Source of the DNA: Acidobacteriota bacterium
GTDB lineage: Bacteria > Acidobacteriota > Terriglobia > Terriglobales > Acidobacteriaceae
DNA length: 64,000 nucleotides
Reading direction: 5' to 3'
Assembly (NCBI GenBank): GCA_021846275.1
Contig: JAJZBZ010000001.1
Location: forward strand, 682,001 to 746,000
The notes under the pieces are model-generated. The model was not told the origin of the DNA and did no database searches. It worked only from the letters and a program-made list of their open reading frames with translations. A program made the position numbers and the translations under genes. Within the stretch, counting starts at the first letter, position 1, and each line of letters starts with the position of its first letter. Of the stretch, positions 8,035 to 17,893 are shown piece after piece.

Positions 8035-9368
8035 ATCTCTTCGACGCAGATCCGGGCCGCTCGCAGACGCCAGACGCGCGCCGCACCGCGCCGCTGGCCG
8101 AGCGCATGCGTCCGCGCACGCTCGACGAGTACGTCGGCCAGCAGCACCTGCTCGCGCCCGGCAAGCCGCTTCGAATCCAGATCGAGCAGGGCGACCCAGC
8201 CTCGATGATCTTCTGGGGGCCGCCCGGCGTCGGCAAAACCAGCCTCGCACGCATCGTCGCCCACGCCACACAGGCCAGCTTCCTCGAATACTCCGCCGTC
8301 CTCAGCGGCATGAAGGAGATCAGGGAAGTCATGGCCCGCTCGGAAGACGCCGCGCGCCTCGGCTCGCGCACGCTGCTCTTCATCGACGAGATTCACCGCT
8401 TCAACAAAGCCCAGCAGGACGCGTTTCTGCCCTGGGTCGAGCGCGGAGCCATCCGCCTGATCGGCGCAACCACCGAGAATCCCTCGTTCGAAGTCATCTC
8501 CGCGCTGCTCTCGCGCTGCCGTGTCTACGTGCTGGAGCCGCTCAGCGAAGACGACCAGCTCGCGCTGCTGCGTCGCGCGCTGGCCGACGAAGCCCGCGGA
8601 CTCGGCGCTCTGGGCTTGTCTGCCGACGACGACGCACTCACTCTGCTGGCCGGCTTTTCCAGCGGAGACTGCCGCGCCGCCTACAACGCGCTGGAAGTGG
8701 CCGCGCAGCTTGCAACCGCCGCCGGAAAGCGCCGGATCGACGGAGAGACCGCGCGCGAAGCGCTCCAGCAGCGCGTGTTGCGCTATGACAAAACCGGCGA
8801 GGAGCATTACAACCTGATCTCCGCGCTGCACAAAAGCGTGCGCAACAGCGACCCAGACGCCGCGCTCTACTGGCTGGGGCGAATGTTTGCCGGTGGCGAA
8901 GACCCGATGTACCTCGCCCGGCGCATCGTCCGCATGGCCATCGAAGACATCGGCCTGGCCGCGCCCGAGGCGCTGAACCTGACGCTGAGCGCGCGCCAGG
9001 CAATGGAGTTTCTCGGCTCGCCGGAGGGTGATCTGGCGCTGGCCGAGGCCGTGGTTTATCTGGCGCTCGCGCCCAAGTCAAACGCCGTCTACACCGCCTA
9101 CGGCGCCGTTCGAGGCGACATCGAATCCACGCGCCAGGAACCAGTGCCGCTGCACCTGCGCAACGCGCCGACGCGGCTGATGAAGGAGCTCGACTACGGC
9201 AAAGGCTACCGCTACGCCCACGACGAACCGGACAAGGTCGCCGACATGGACTGCCTGCCGCCGTCGCTTCTGGGCCGACGCTATTACGAGCCGACGCAGG
9301 AGGGCCGAGAAAAACAACTCGCCCAGCGACTGGAAGAACTGCGTCGGCTGCGGTCTGGAAAGCGTTGA
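8031..9368 (+). CDS. rarA: Replication-associated recombination protein A (RarA/MgsA AAA ATPase)
   Basis: A AAA+ ATPase related to clamp loaders that acts at stalled replication forks. 445 residues. After a short N-terminus with [20 protein letters not shown] come the Walker A motif [12 protein letters not shown], Walker [11 protein letters not shown], the sensor/arginine-finger segment [18 protein letters not shown], and the MgsA C-terminal domain ([29 protein letters not shown]). The start is TTG, overlapping the stop of the methyltransferase gene in TTGA, which implies translational coupling. Length and motif order match the family. Confidence 0.95.
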   Translation: MNLFDADPGRSQTPDARRTAPLAERMRPRTLDEYVGQQHLLAPGKPLRIQIEQGDPASMIFWGPPGVGKTSLARIVAHATQASFLEYSAVLSGMKEIREVMARSEDAARLGSRTLLFIDEIHRFNKAQQDAFLPWVERGAIRLIGATTENPSFEVISALLSRCRVYVLEPLSEDDQLALLRRALADEARGLGALGLSADDDALTLLAGFSSGDCRAAYNALEVAAQLATAAGKRRIDGETAREALQQRVLRYDKTGEEHYNLISALHKSVRNSDPDAALYWLGRMFAGGEDPMYLARRIVRMAIEDIGLAAPEALNLTLSARQAMEFLGSPEGDLALAEAVVYLALAPKSNAVYTAYGAVRGDIESTRQEPVPLHLRNAPTRLMKELDYGKGYRYAHDEPDKVADMDCLPPSLLGRRYYEPTQEGREKQLAQRLEELRRLRSGKR

Positions 9369-9398
9369 TTGCTTTGCCGCTCAAAGGCAAGAGCAACG
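9363..9398. terminator. Imperfect hairpin between convergent rarA and dsbD
   Basis: CGTTG...CAACG outer arms and TTTGCC...GGCAAG inner arms form an interrupted stem spanning the short gap between two converging genes. No T-run is visible, so a bidirectional terminator role is uncertain. Confidence 0.3.
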
Positions 9399-9411
9399 TA
9401 GCGCAATTGGC

Positions 9412-11520
9412 TCAGCGAAGTGCTTGAAGAAAGTTGAGCACGATGCCGGGCGTGAGGACTTCGGGCAGAATGGTTGGCGGAGCGTCTGCCGCACCGGAGT
9501 AGAGGACGTAAGTGGGAACGCCGCTGCGACCAAGCGAGGCAAGCGCCTGAGTGATCGCGTCGTCATGCGTGGTCCAGTCGGCTTTGAGCAGGACGACATG
9601 CTTGTGTGCGAACGCCGCGCGGACCTCGGCGGTGCGCAGCGCGACTCGCTCGTTCACCTGGCAACTGAGGCACCAGCTTGCCGTGAAATCGACAAAGACG
9701 GGATGACCGGCTGCGCGGGCCTGATCGACGGCGGACTGCGACCAGGGCTGCCAGCCGGACTCCGTGGCCTGGGCGGTCGCGCCGGCCGTGACGGGCGCGG
9801 CCAGCGTGTTCACGCCGTAGGCGCAGAAGCCGATGGCGGCCAGCAGGATGAGCATGGCTACCAGCGACGGAATGCGGCGAGCGGGCCAGCGACCGAGAAC
9901 CCAGCCTGCGATGGCCAGCAGCAGCAGCGAAGCCAGCAGAATGGCAACGCCGGTCGCTCCGCGCGTCTGAGCCATAATCCAGGCGAGCCAGATGACGAAG
10001 CCGAAGAGCGGCACGGCGGTGGCCTGTTTCAGCACGTCCATCCATGCGCCGGGCCGCGGCAGCAGGCGCGTCCACGCGGGCTGCGCGGTCAGCAGAAGAT
10101 AGGGCGCGGCAAGGCCGAGACCGAGCGCGGTGAAGACGACAAAGCTGGCAAAGGCGCTCTGGGCAAGCGCGAATCCGATGGCCGCGCCCATCAGCGGCGC
10201 TGTGCAGGGCGTGGCCACGACGACGGCGAGAATGCCGGTGAAAAAACTGCCTGCGAAGCCCTGTCGCTGGGCCAGCGAGCCGCCTGCGCTGGTCAGTGAT
10301 AGGCCGATCTCGAACTGGCCGGCGAGCGAGAGTCCGAGGAAAAACAGCAGCATGGCCATCAGTCCGACAAAGATGGGCGACTGGAACTGGAATCCCCAGC
10401 CGAGCGTGGCTCCGGCGGCGCGCAGGGCCAGCAGGAGTGCAACGAGTATCCAGAACGAGACGAGGATGCCGAGCGTGTAAACAAGTCCGTGGCGGCGAAT
10501 GTGCGCGCGCTCTTCGCTGGCGCTGCTGACGAGCGAAAGACCTTTGAGGAACAGCACGGGAAAGACGCAGGGCATGAGGTTGAGGATCATGCCGCCGACG
10601 AAGGCAAGCGCAGCCTGCCGCGCGAGTTGGCCGATTGGCGCGGAGGACTCTGGCTCGGCGCTGGGCACGGCTCCTGGCAAAGCCGTGAGCAGATAATTTC
10701 GTCCGCCGGGAAGCTCGACAAGGCCGCTAAGCGCGGTTGGCGCGGTGGTGAGCGTCGTATCCCGCTTGAGCGTTAGTACGACGCCCTCGCTGGTGTGTGA
10801 GATTGACTGCTGCGCGGCGTTTTCAATTGTGCCGTTCTGCGCTGGAAAGAAAACCGCGGAGCTTTCGCGATGGCCGGTAAGGATGGCAAGGCGGAAGCCT
10901 GTCGTTGTAAGAGCAAAAGCCGCATGAACACTGGCCGGAGCAGGCGTGGGCAGGCTAGCGTCTGCAGCAGAGAGCAAAGCGCTCTCCTGCGCGGTCAGTC
11001 CGCCGGTCTGGCCTTGAGCCGTTGTGGTTCCAGCAGGGACGATGGTTTCCGACAGAGCCAGATCAGCATGGCCCGGCAGGCAGACCTCGCGGCAGACGAG
11101 CCAGGCGATGTGGGCTGAGAGCGCCGCAGCGCCGGTGGCAGCGTTGGCAGCGACCTGAAGCGGAAACGGAAAGACAACCTCGCGCTCGTAGCCGAAGTCC
11201 ATGAGCGGGCCGAGCGGCAGGCGCGTGGGAGCGGGAAATTCTAGCGGCCCGGCGGTGACGTCTGCGGGCAGCTTCCAGTCGATGCGTGGCGGCTCACCGG
11301 CGTCTCCGGCATTTTGCCAGTAGACATGCCAGCCCTGCTCCAACGTGAAGTGAAGGCCAGCCTGAGCGGATTGTCCACGCACAAGCGTGGCTGGCGCGAT
11401 CAGTTCAGCGCGCAGATGCGACGCATCGACGCCGACGGTCTCCGCCGACGCGGCGGCGCAGAACAGGCTTGCAACAAGAGCCAGAAGAGCGGTTGCGATT
11501 TGCGTTCCCTGCCTGCGCAT
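9412..11520 (-). CDS. dsbD: Thiol:disulfide interchange protein DsbD-like (protein-disulfide reductase)
   Basis: Carries reducing power from cytosolic thioredoxin across the inner membrane to periplasmic thiol proteins, including the cytochrome c maturation pathway. A signal peptide (1-26) leads a DsbD-alpha-like/DUF255-type periplasmic domain (about 30-280). It is followed by the eight-helix DsbD membrane core (about 300-580, with MILNLMPCVFPVLFLKG and VVATPCTAPLMGAAIGFA holding the two redox cysteines). A C-terminal thioredoxin domain has C617-L-S-C620 in FTASWCLSCQVNE. The 702 residues cover all three DsbD domains. It is the last gene of a leftward set after the CoA-binding protein. Confidence 0.9.
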   Translation of the reverse strand: MRRQGTQIATALLALVASLFCAAASAETVGVDASHLRAELIAPATLVRGQSAQAGLHFTLEQGWHVYWQNAGDAGEPPRIDWKLPADVTAGPLEFPAPTRLPLGPLMDFGYEREVVFPFPLQVAANAATGAAALSAHIAWLVCREVCLPGHADLALSETIVPAGTTTAQGQTGGLTAQESALLSAADASLPTPAPASVHAAFALTTTGFRLAILTGHRESSAVFFPAQNGTIENAAQQSISHTSEGVVLTLKRDTTLTTAPTALSGLVELPGGRNYLLTALPGAVPSAEPESSAPIGQLARQAALAFVGGMILNLMPCVFPVLFLKGLSLVSSASEERAHIRRHGLVYTLGILVSFWILVALLLALRAAGATLGWGFQFQSPIFVGLMAMLLFFLGLSLAGQFEIGLSLTSAGGSLAQRQGFAGSFFTGILAVVVATPCTAPLMGAAIGFALAQSAFASFVVFTALGLGLAAPYLLLTAQPAWTRLLPRPGAWMDVLKQATAVPLFGFVIWLAWIMAQTRGATGVAILLASLLLLAIAGWVLGRWPARRIPSLVAMLILLAAIGFCAYGVNTLAAPVTAGATAQATESGWQPWSQSAVDQARAAGHPVFVDFTASWCLSCQVNERVALRTAEVRAAFAHKHVVLLKADWTTHDDAITQALASLGRSGVPTYVLYSGAADAPPTILPEVLTPGIVLNFLQALR

Positions 11521-11553
11521 GGTTGCCTCACTTTCCCTGATTCGTAGCCGGAC

Positions 11554-12006
11554 TCATAGTGTGCGCGCCGCGTGCTGGCGATAGATGCAGTCGTTCTGAA
11601 TGCAGGTGACACCGGCGGCTTGGGCGCGCGCGATGGCTTCGTCGTGCTGGACGCCATCCTGGAGCCACAAAAAGGGTATCCGGAGACGGATCACTTCGTC
11701 CACGATCTCCGGCACTGCGTCAGAGGCACGGAAGACATCGACAAGGTCAATCGACGCGTTTGCTTCAACGGCAGCCTGCTGCGCGGCGGCGAGCGTCGGG
11801 TGGCAGTCCACCTCGGTGTCGCCAACCAGAACACGGGTGAGCACGGGATTGACAGGCAGCACACGATAACCATTGCGCGCCAGGTAGGCGGCGATGTGGA
11901 AGCTGGCGCGCTCCGGCTTGTTGCTCATGCCAACGACAGCAATCGTCTTTGACTGCCGAAGCATGCGGTCGATTTTTTCCTTTGCATTTTCCACGGTCTG
12001 CTCCAT
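11554..12006 (-). CDS. CoA-binding domain protein (YccU family)
   Basis: A 150-residue cytosolic protein with a Rossmann-like CoA-binding domain. The start of the fold is KTIAVVGMSNKPERASFHIAAYL, followed by GYRVLPVNP, a central EIVDEVIRLRIPFLWLQDGVQHDEA and the closing CIQNDC. It matches the YccU/PF13380 family in length and motif spacing. The molecular role of this family is not established. It begins 3 bases after prfB and ends 33 bases before dsbD, so it is probably in the same transcript. Confidence 0.85.
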   Translation of the reverse strand: MEQTVENAKEKIDRMLRQSKTIAVVGMSNKPERASFHIAAYLARNGYRVLPVNPVLTRVLVGDTEVDCHPTLAAAQQAAVEANASIDLVDVFRASDAVPEIVDEVIRLRIPFLWLQDGVQHDEAIARAQAAGVTCIQNDCIYRQHAARTL

Positions 12007-12009
12007 CGG

Positions 12010-13150
12010 TTACAGCTCCATTTCATCATCGGGGGTGGAGACGGCTGTGCCGCGCCGTTTCATCAGCAGGAATCCGCGTATGAACGGGTCGAGGTAGCCG
12101 TCAAGCACCTTGTCCACATCGCCGACTTCGACGCGAGTGCGGTGATCCTTGGCGATGCGGTAGGGCTGAAGAACATAAGAGCGAATCTGCGAGCCGAAGT
12201 TGATTTCGAGCTTCGCGTCCTCGACCTGTTTTGTGGCGGCTCGCTTCTTTTCCAGTTCGTATTCGTAGAGGCGCGAACGCAGCATCTTCATGGCTTTTTC
12301 GCGATTCTTGTGCTGCGAGCGCTCGTTCTGGCAACTGACGACGATGCCGGTGGGCAGGTGTGTCATGCGCACGGCGGAGTCGGTGGTATTCACGTGCTGA
12401 CCACCCTTCCCGCCGGAGCGGTAGGTATCGATGCGCAGGTCTTCGCTGCGGATGTTGACTTCGATCGAGTCGTCAATCTCCGGCGAGACGAAGACGCTGG
12501 CAAACGAAGTATGGCGGCGCTTGGCGGAGTCGAAGGGCGAGATGCGGACGAGGCGATGGACGCCGGATTCGCCGGCAAGCTGGCCGAAGGCGAACTCGCC
12601 CTGTACGGTGAAGGTGGCGGATTTGATGCCGGCCTCGTCTCCATCCTGGAGGTCGTTGATCTCGGTTTTGAAGCCCTGCTGCTCGGCCCAGCGCAGGTAC
12701 ATGCGCATGAGCATCTCGGCCCAGTCCTGGCTCTCCGTGCCGCCGGCGCCGGGGTGAACCGTGACGATGGCGTTCAGCGGATCGGTTTCGCCGCCCAGCA
12801 TGGTGCGCGCTTCGAGCGCTTCGCTGAACTCGCGCAGGGACGTGATTTCGCGCTCCAGGTCCGGCAAAAGCTCTTCTGCTCCTTCGTGGGCAAGCTCGAA
12901 ATACGCCTCGATGTCGCCGGAGCGGCGGACAAGTTCAGCATCGTCGGCAAGCAGCGTCTCCAGTCGCTTGCGTTCGCGCATGAGCGGCTGGCTGGCGGCG
13001 GGATTGGACCAGAGCGCAGGGTCTTCGAGCTGTTTCTCGATGGCCTTCAGTTCGCGTTCAAGGCGTGCGGGGTCAAAGATACTCCCGCAGGTCGCGCACC
13101 GCATCGCGGACGGGCGCGTAGGCAAACTCAAGATCGTTTAAGGACGCCAT
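12010..13150 (-). CDS. prfB: Peptide chain release factor 2, made by programmed +1 frameshift
   Basis: Terminates translation at UGA and UAA. The coding region is split. A 25-codon first frame starts at the ATG at 13150 (MASLNDLEFAYAPV..., ending REYL) and runs into an in-frame TGA at 13073-13075. A +1 slip at CTT-TGA-C continues as DPARLERELKAIEKQ to the end, giving 379 residues. The second frame holds the UGA-recognition SPF tripeptide (RISPFDSAKRR) and the peptidyl-hydrolysis GGQ motif (SGGKGGQHVNTTDSAVR). The alternative start inside the second frame encodes an N-terminus unlike RF2. A Shine-Dalgarno sequence before 13150 is weak. The lnt gene lies 62 bases upstream. Confidence 0.96.
13071..13086 (-). 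promoter_or_regulatory. prfB: Programmed +1 frameshift site in prfB
   Basis: On the minus strand the sequence CGGGAGTATCTTTGAC combines an internal Shine-Dalgarno-like GGGAG, a 3-base spacer (TAT), the slippery CTT codon and TGA followed by C. This is the arrangement known from Escherichia coli prfB. A low RF2 level slows reading of UGA and favours the slip, so RF2 controls its own synthesis. Confidence 0.95.
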
Positions 13151-13212
13151 CTTTTCGTTTCCGGACCTGACTTGAAATGGGATTGCGCTGGCGGCCGGAA
13201 ATGCGAGCTGCC

Positions 13213-14910
13213 TCAGCGGGAGGGCTGCCGAGCAACCGCCGCGTGGACAAGCACGCGCGTGGACCAGAGCAGCAGCACCATACTCAGTATGGCACAGGCG
13301 ATGGCGAGCAGATCGCCATGAGTGGTGTACCAGGTGAGGCGCTGCTCGAAGCCTAAATGTGCGACGAGAACTCCAACCTGATTGCGTGCGATGCTCTGGC
13401 GGACGACGCCGCGCGGATCGATGACGGCGGTGATGCCGTTGTTGGTGTCGAGCAGCAGCCAGCGGTCGTTCTCAATGGCCCGCATTCGCGTCATGGCGAG
13501 GTGTTGCCAGGGAGCGTTGGTGTCGCCATACCAGCCGTCGTCGCTGAGGTTGACGAGCGCGTCCGCGCCGAGTTGAACGAACTGGCGAACTTCATCGCCG
13601 AAGATGGATTCGTAGCATAGAAATATGCCATAGCTGTGAGCACTGCCGCCGGTACGCGCAAGGCGAAAGACGCGACGCTCGGTGCCGCGATCAAGATCCG
13701 TGAGTTGCGCAGTGATCTGATGGACAAAAAAGAGAAGCTCGCGCGCGGGGACGTATTCGCCAAAGGGCACGAGGTGAATCTTGTCGTAGCGACCAAGGAA
13801 CGCACCGCTGGGAGCGACGACCGAGGCTGAGTTATATTCGTGGTCGTTCATGCGGCCGTCCGGGCCGGGCGAAATGTCGATGCCGAGATCGCCGACAACA
13901 AGCGGAGCCTGCGATTGCGTTGCGATCGCGGCCATAGCCTTGCGGAAACGCGGATCGATGTCGCGGAATGGCGCGGGAGATTCGGGCCATGCGATGAGAT
14001 CGGGTTGCAGCGTTGTTCCGGGAGCGCAATCGCCAACCTGCGCAGGCGCAATGCCGGGCATTCCTGTGAAGTACGGCGCGCGACAGTTAGTGGCCAACTG
14101 AGCGAACTGGGCCATGTGCGCGTTCCACTGCGCGTCGAGCCAGACATCGTCGGTGATGACGTTAAGGTTGGGCTGAACGAGCATGGCCGTGGCCGTTGGC
14201 TGCGGCGTGGGCGCGTGAAGCAGAAAGCCGCTGAGACCGATGAAGGTGATGGCCGACGCGAGCGCGAAAAGCTGTCTGCGCCGGGCGGTGGCGAGGAATG
14301 CGGCGGCAAACAGGGCGTTGACGGCGGCGAGCACGAAGCTGATGCCCATCACGCCGGTCCACGGAGCCAGGCGCGTGAGCAGGCCGTTGTCAATCTGCGT
14401 GTAGCCGAGTTCGTCCCACGGGAAGCTGGGAATGCGCGCGAGGGCGAACTCTGTGGCGACCCAGAGGATCGGCGCGACAGAGCAGACCACAGGAGCGGAA
14501 AATCCTCGTTGGCGCAGCGCAAGGGCGGCCAGAACAAAAGCAAAGGCGAAAAGACCAAACCAGACGCCTAGAAAAAGGCTGAAAAGCAGGAGTGAAATCG
14601 CAGCAAGCGCGGAACCCATGCCGCCGTAGAGGTGCATGGTGCGATCAACCCAGGAACAGTGAACAGCGAACCAGAGCGCGCCGCAGAGCCAGCCGACAAG
14701 AAATGCCCAGAGTGGACGCAGAGTGAGCGCGCGTGAGGCGGGATCGCCGGGAAATGCAAGGCGAACAAGCGCGACGAGCAGCGGCACGAGTGCAAACCAG
14801 GCAAACAGGCAGCGCCAGACAGGCATGGGACCGGCTACGGGAAACGCCAGATGCAGCAGAAGAGCGGTTGCCAGCGCGGCAGTCATGACGGGAAGCAACA
14901 TCCTGCGCAT
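13213..14910 (-). CDS. lnt: Apolipoprotein N-acyltransferase Lnt
   Basis: Adds the third acyl chain to the N-terminal cysteine of lipoproteins in the inner membrane. With the start at 14910 the protein has 565 residues: about seven membrane helices (1-235), then a nitrilase-like periplasmic domain with the catalytic triad E310 (AWPES), K377 (RYDKIHLVPFGEY) and C432 (FLCYES). A helix at the C-terminus closes it. The frame is open up to 15123, but that extension is basic and unlike Lnt; an ATG at 14901 is also possible. It heads a leftward set with prfB. Presence of lnt supports a Gram-negative envelope. Confidence 0.92.
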   Translation of the reverse strand: MRRMLLPVMTAALATALLLHLAFPVAGPMPVWRCLFAWFALVPLLVALVRLAFPGDPASRALTLRPLWAFLVGWLCGALWFAVHCSWVDRTMHLYGGMGSALAAISLLLFSLFLGVWFGLFAFAFVLAALALRQRGFSAPVVCSVAPILWVATEFALARIPSFPWDELGYTQIDNGLLTRLAPWTGVMGISFVLAAVNALFAAAFLATARRRQLFALASAITFIGLSGFLLHAPTPQPTATAMLVQPNLNVITDDVWLDAQWNAHMAQFAQLATNCRAPYFTGMPGIAPAQVGDCAPGTTLQPDLIAWPESPAPFRDIDPRFRKAMAAIATQSQAPLVVGDLGIDISPGPDGRMNDHEYNSASVVAPSGAFLGRYDKIHLVPFGEYVPARELLFFVHQITAQLTDLDRGTERRVFRLARTGGSAHSYGIFLCYESIFGDEVRQFVQLGADALVNLSDDGWYGDTNAPWQHLAMTRMRAIENDRWLLLDTNNGITAVIDPRGVVRQSIARNQVGVLVAHLGFEQRLTWYTTHGDLLAIACAILSMVLLLWSTRVLVHAAVARQPSR

Positions 14911-15034
14911 GCGGCGAGTGTAGCAGAGCAGCGTTTTCCCCGGCTCGGGCCTGGATGCGAGATGCCGCTTTGGAGAACGAGTCCGGAGGCGAGGTAAGAA
15001 GAAATCGTTTATCTTTCCGCAGAGCGGCGCTAGA

Positions 15035-15238
15035 ATGCTTGATATGGACATCGTGCTGTTTCTCATGCACCTGCTGGACGTGATTTTTTTCGTCGGCCTG
15101 GCGGGGTCGTCGATTGTGGTCATTTACAGCTTCATCGAAGACACCATGGAGCTTTTTGACAAGAACGAACCGCCAGTGGTGCAGAGCGCGCCACCCGCTT
15201 CTCCTGGCGCTTCTCCTGGGATTCCGGCGCGATCCTGA
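15035..15238 (+). CDS. Small single-pass membrane protein of unknown function
   Basis: A 67-residue reading with one clear membrane helix (DIVLFLMHLLDVIFFVGLAG and on to about residue 31). An acidic stretch IEDTMELFDKNE and a proline/serine-rich tail (PPVVQSAPPASPGASPG) follow. It may start at the second ATG (15044). It is divergent from lnt and upstream of the APC permease, from which a separate promoter divides it. No family was recognised. The membrane helix followed by a charged segment and soft tail looks like a genuine protein, but this is a judgement. Confidence 0.6.
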   Translation: MLDMDIVLFLMHLLDVIFFVGLAGSSIVVIYSFIEDTMELFDKNEPPVVQSAPPASPGASPGIPARS

Positions 15239-15277
15239 TTCCAGACTGCACAGTAATATCCTGCCGCACTGTTTTCG

Positions 15278-15306
15278 TTGACGGCGCTCTGAAATGGCTC
15301 TACACT
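15278..15306 (+). promoter_or_regulatory. Sigma-70-type promoter for the APC permease
   Basis: TTGACG, a 17-base spacer and TACACT give a near-consensus -35/-10 pair. The predicted start is near 15313, leaving a leader of about 70 bases before the ATG at 15383. Confidence 0.65.
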
Positions 15307-15382
15307 CTACGCTGGACGTTCGGTTTTCTCACCCCGCGACGTCATCAGCAAGTTTGGCGGTTCGGCTGTAATAGCCTCTCGT

Positions 15383-17737
15383 ATGGGTACAACGAAGACC
15401 ACACACGCCCCAATTTCTGACCGGGTACGACTGGTTGTCGCCTCCTCGGTCATGCTCACCTTCATCTCTTTTTGGCGAGCGGCATCGATCGTTCTCTGCG
15501 ATCTGGCCTCGTCCGCGTACTACGCCGGCGGAATCGCGGAGGGCGCGGTGGGACGCTCCGCGCCGTGGTTCATTCTTGGGGTCATGCTCTTCTCGTTTGC
15601 GGTTCGCGCGGTGTATGTGGAGAGCTGCACGATGTTCACACGCGGCGGCGTCTATCGCGTTGTGAAAGAGGCTCTGGGGGGGACGGCGGCGAAGCTGAGC
15701 GTGTCGGCGCTGATGTTCGATTATGTGCTGACCGGACCGATTTCAGGCGTCTCCGCCGGGCAGTACATTGTGGGACTGATGAATGAGTTGCTGGGCGTCT
15801 TTGCGACGCATGGCTGGCTTCCGGCAGCTTTGATGGATGCGCACAGACAGCCGACATTCCAGTTTCCAATCAATGAGACTTCTGCATTTTTCGCAGCGAT
15901 TGTCACGATTTACTACTGGTGGGAAAACATCAAGGGAATAGAGGAGTCCAGTGACAAGGCTCTGAAGGTAATGCAGATTACCACCGTGATGGTGGTAATA
16001 ATCCTGGGCTGGGGCATTTACTCGGCGATTGTCCAGCATGCCGCACTGCCGCCGTTGCCGAGCACGACCAATCTGCAATTCAGCGATTACGCAGTAGGGT
16101 TTTTCAAAGGCACAAAGTATCTTCACCTCTTCGGCTTGTTCGGAATTCTGATGGCTTTTGGTCATTCGATCCTGGCGATGAGTGGCGAAGAAACGCTGGC
16201 TCAGGTGAATCGCGAAATCGAGTATCCGAAGCTGCGCAATCTGAAGAAAACGGCCCTGATCATGGCCTTGTACAGCCTGATCTTCACCGGTGGCGCGACA
16301 CTGCTGGCTTCGATGCTGATTCCGGATGGGCCACGCACACTGATCTACCAGAACAACCTGATCGCCGGACTGGCCATGTACATGACCGGGCCAACGACGC
16401 TGAAAATCGGACTGCGTATATTTGTTGTGATCGTTGGTTTTCTGATTCTGTCGGGAGCCATCAATACATCCATGGTTGGCTCGACGGGCGTGCTGATGCG
16501 CATGGCCGAGGATGGGGTGCTGACGGACTGGTTCCGACAACCGCATAAGAAGTTTGGCACCAGCTATCGCATCATCAACATGGTTTTTTTCCTGCAGATG
16601 TTCACCATCATTATCACGCGGGGCAATGTGGATATGCTGGGCGAGGCATACGCGTTTGGCGTGATATGGTCCTTTGCCTTCAAGGGCATCGCCATGCTGG
16701 TGCTGCGCTGGAAATTCAAAGGCGAGCGCGAATGGAAGGTCCCCGGAAACCTGCGCATTGGGAAAATTGAGCTTCCGGTTGGTCTTGCTTCTGTCACGAT
16801 GGTGCTGGTCACGATTGCGCTGGTTAATCTGGCGACCAAGCGGGTGGCGACGATCAGCGGAGTTATTTTCTCCGCGATCTTTTTCACTGTTTTCCTGGTT
16901 TCTGAAAAACAGAATCACAAGCGCCATAAGCACGCGACCGAACAACTCAAAGAACACTTCCAACTGGAGCGTGAGGAGCGCATCAGCCGGGAATCGCTGG
17001 CCATTCGCCCTGGCGGCGTGATGGTGACGATGCGCGATGCGGCGAATCCCTTCGCACTGAAGTGGGCGCTCTCACACACCAGTACGGACGAGCAGGATGT
17101 GGTTGTGTTGACGGCTCGGATCATGGGTGCCGGTGGCCCGGAGTATCTGGGACCGGATGATCAGATATTCTCCGAGCACGAGCAGATGGTCTTTACCAAA
17201 GCCATCTCCGTGGCGGAGAGCTTTGGCAAGACTGTTTCACTGGTGGTCGTTCCAGCGGGCGATATTTTTGCCGCACTGGTACAGACGGCTCACGCGCTGG
17301 AAGTGGACGCCGTGGTCTCAGGGCTTTCGACAAAGCTGACGCCGGAGGAACAGGCATTTCACATCGGACAGGCCTGGGAAGCTCTGCCTGAGCCGAAGAG
17401 TCAGATTTCGTTTTATGTGATCAGCCAAAACGGAGATGCACGCGTCTTTCACATCGGGCCGCATGCGCCCAATCTGCTTCCGGATGACGTTCAGCTTGTA
17501 CACAGGCTGTGGCTGAATCTGCGGCGTGATCCAACGATGCACGATCTGCATCACAGCGAGATCATCACCTATGCCCTGACGCGGCTGGCAAGCCAGTACG
17601 CTCGCGACAGTCATGAAGTGATCCGCGATATTCGAAGCTTCAAATCGCGTGAGCTCGCTGCGCCACGATCTGGCGCGCCGGAGTTATCGATTGCACCGGC
17701 ACCGGCAACGAGCAGCTCAGGGGATTCATCGCTGTGA
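15383..17737 (+). CDS. APC-family amino acid permease with a C-terminal stress-protein-like domain
   Basis: A 784-residue inner-membrane transporter. The first 520 residues hold about twelve helices of the amino acid-polyamine-organocation type. FAVRAVYVESCTMFTRGGVYRVVKEALGG is the characteristic helix 2-3 loop, and GHSILAMSGEETLAQVNREIEYP lies in the middle. From about residue 555 the chain becomes soluble: GGVMVTMRDAANPFALKWAL, VVVLTARIM, VSLVVVPAGDIFAALVQTAHALEVDAVVSG. This has the strand-helix alternation of a universal stress protein (UspA) fold and suggests regulation by nucleotide or cell state. The substrate is unknown. A strong promoter precedes it and no obvious partner gene follows. 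Confidence 0.88.
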   Translation: MGTTKTTHAPISDRVRLVVASSVMLTFISFWRAASIVLCDLASSAYYAGGIAEGAVGRSAPWFILGVMLFSFAVRAVYVESCTMFTRGGVYRVVKEALGGTAAKLSVSALMFDYVLTGPISGVSAGQYIVGLMNELLGVFATHGWLPAALMDAHRQPTFQFPINETSAFFAAIVTIYYWWENIKGIEESSDKALKVMQITTVMVVIILGWGIYSAIVQHAALPPLPSTTNLQFSDYAVGFFKGTKYLHLFGLFGILMAFGHSILAMSGEETLAQVNREIEYPKLRNLKKTALIMALYSLIFTGGATLLASMLIPDGPRTLIYQNNLIAGLAMYMTGPTTLKIGLRIFVVIVGFLILSGAINTSMVGSTGVLMRMAEDGVLTDWFRQPHKKFGTSYRIINMVFFLQMFTIIITRGNVDMLGEAYAFGVIWSFAFKGIAMLVLRWKFKGEREWKVPGNLRIGKIELPVGLASVTMVLVTIALVNLATKRVATISGVIFSAIFFTVFLVSEKQNHKRHKHATEQLKEHFQLEREERISRESLAIRPGGVMVTMRDAANPFALKWALSHTSTDEQDVVVLTARIMGAGGPEYLGPDDQIFSEHEQMVFTKAISVAESFGKTVSLVVVPAGDIFAALVQTAHALEVDAVVSGLSTKLTPEEQAFHIGQAWEALPEPKSQISFYVISQNGDARVFHIGPHAPNLLPDDVQLVHRLWLNLRRDPTMHDLHHSEIITYALTRLASQYARDSHEVIRDIRSFKSRELAAPRSGAPELSIAPAPATSSSGDSSL

Positions 17738-17755
17738 CGCTCGAACCTTCCATTT

Positions 17756-17783
17756 TTCACAAATCCTTCCCGATAAGTACAAT
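17756..17783 (+). promoter_or_regulatory. Possible promoter for the small basic protein
   Basis: TTCACA, 16 bases, TACAAT. It would give a leader of roughly 100 bases before the ATG at 17894. A second TACAAT at 17800 lacks a -35 partner. Confidence 0.3.
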
Positions 17784-17893
17784 TCAGGAAGAGATGGGTT
17801 ACAATCTTTGCAATGGAAAGTAATCCTCAGAATATCTTTGCTAACTTTAATGTTCAGGCGAAGAGACTGGGAGAACGAGGATGGAGGATTTAG

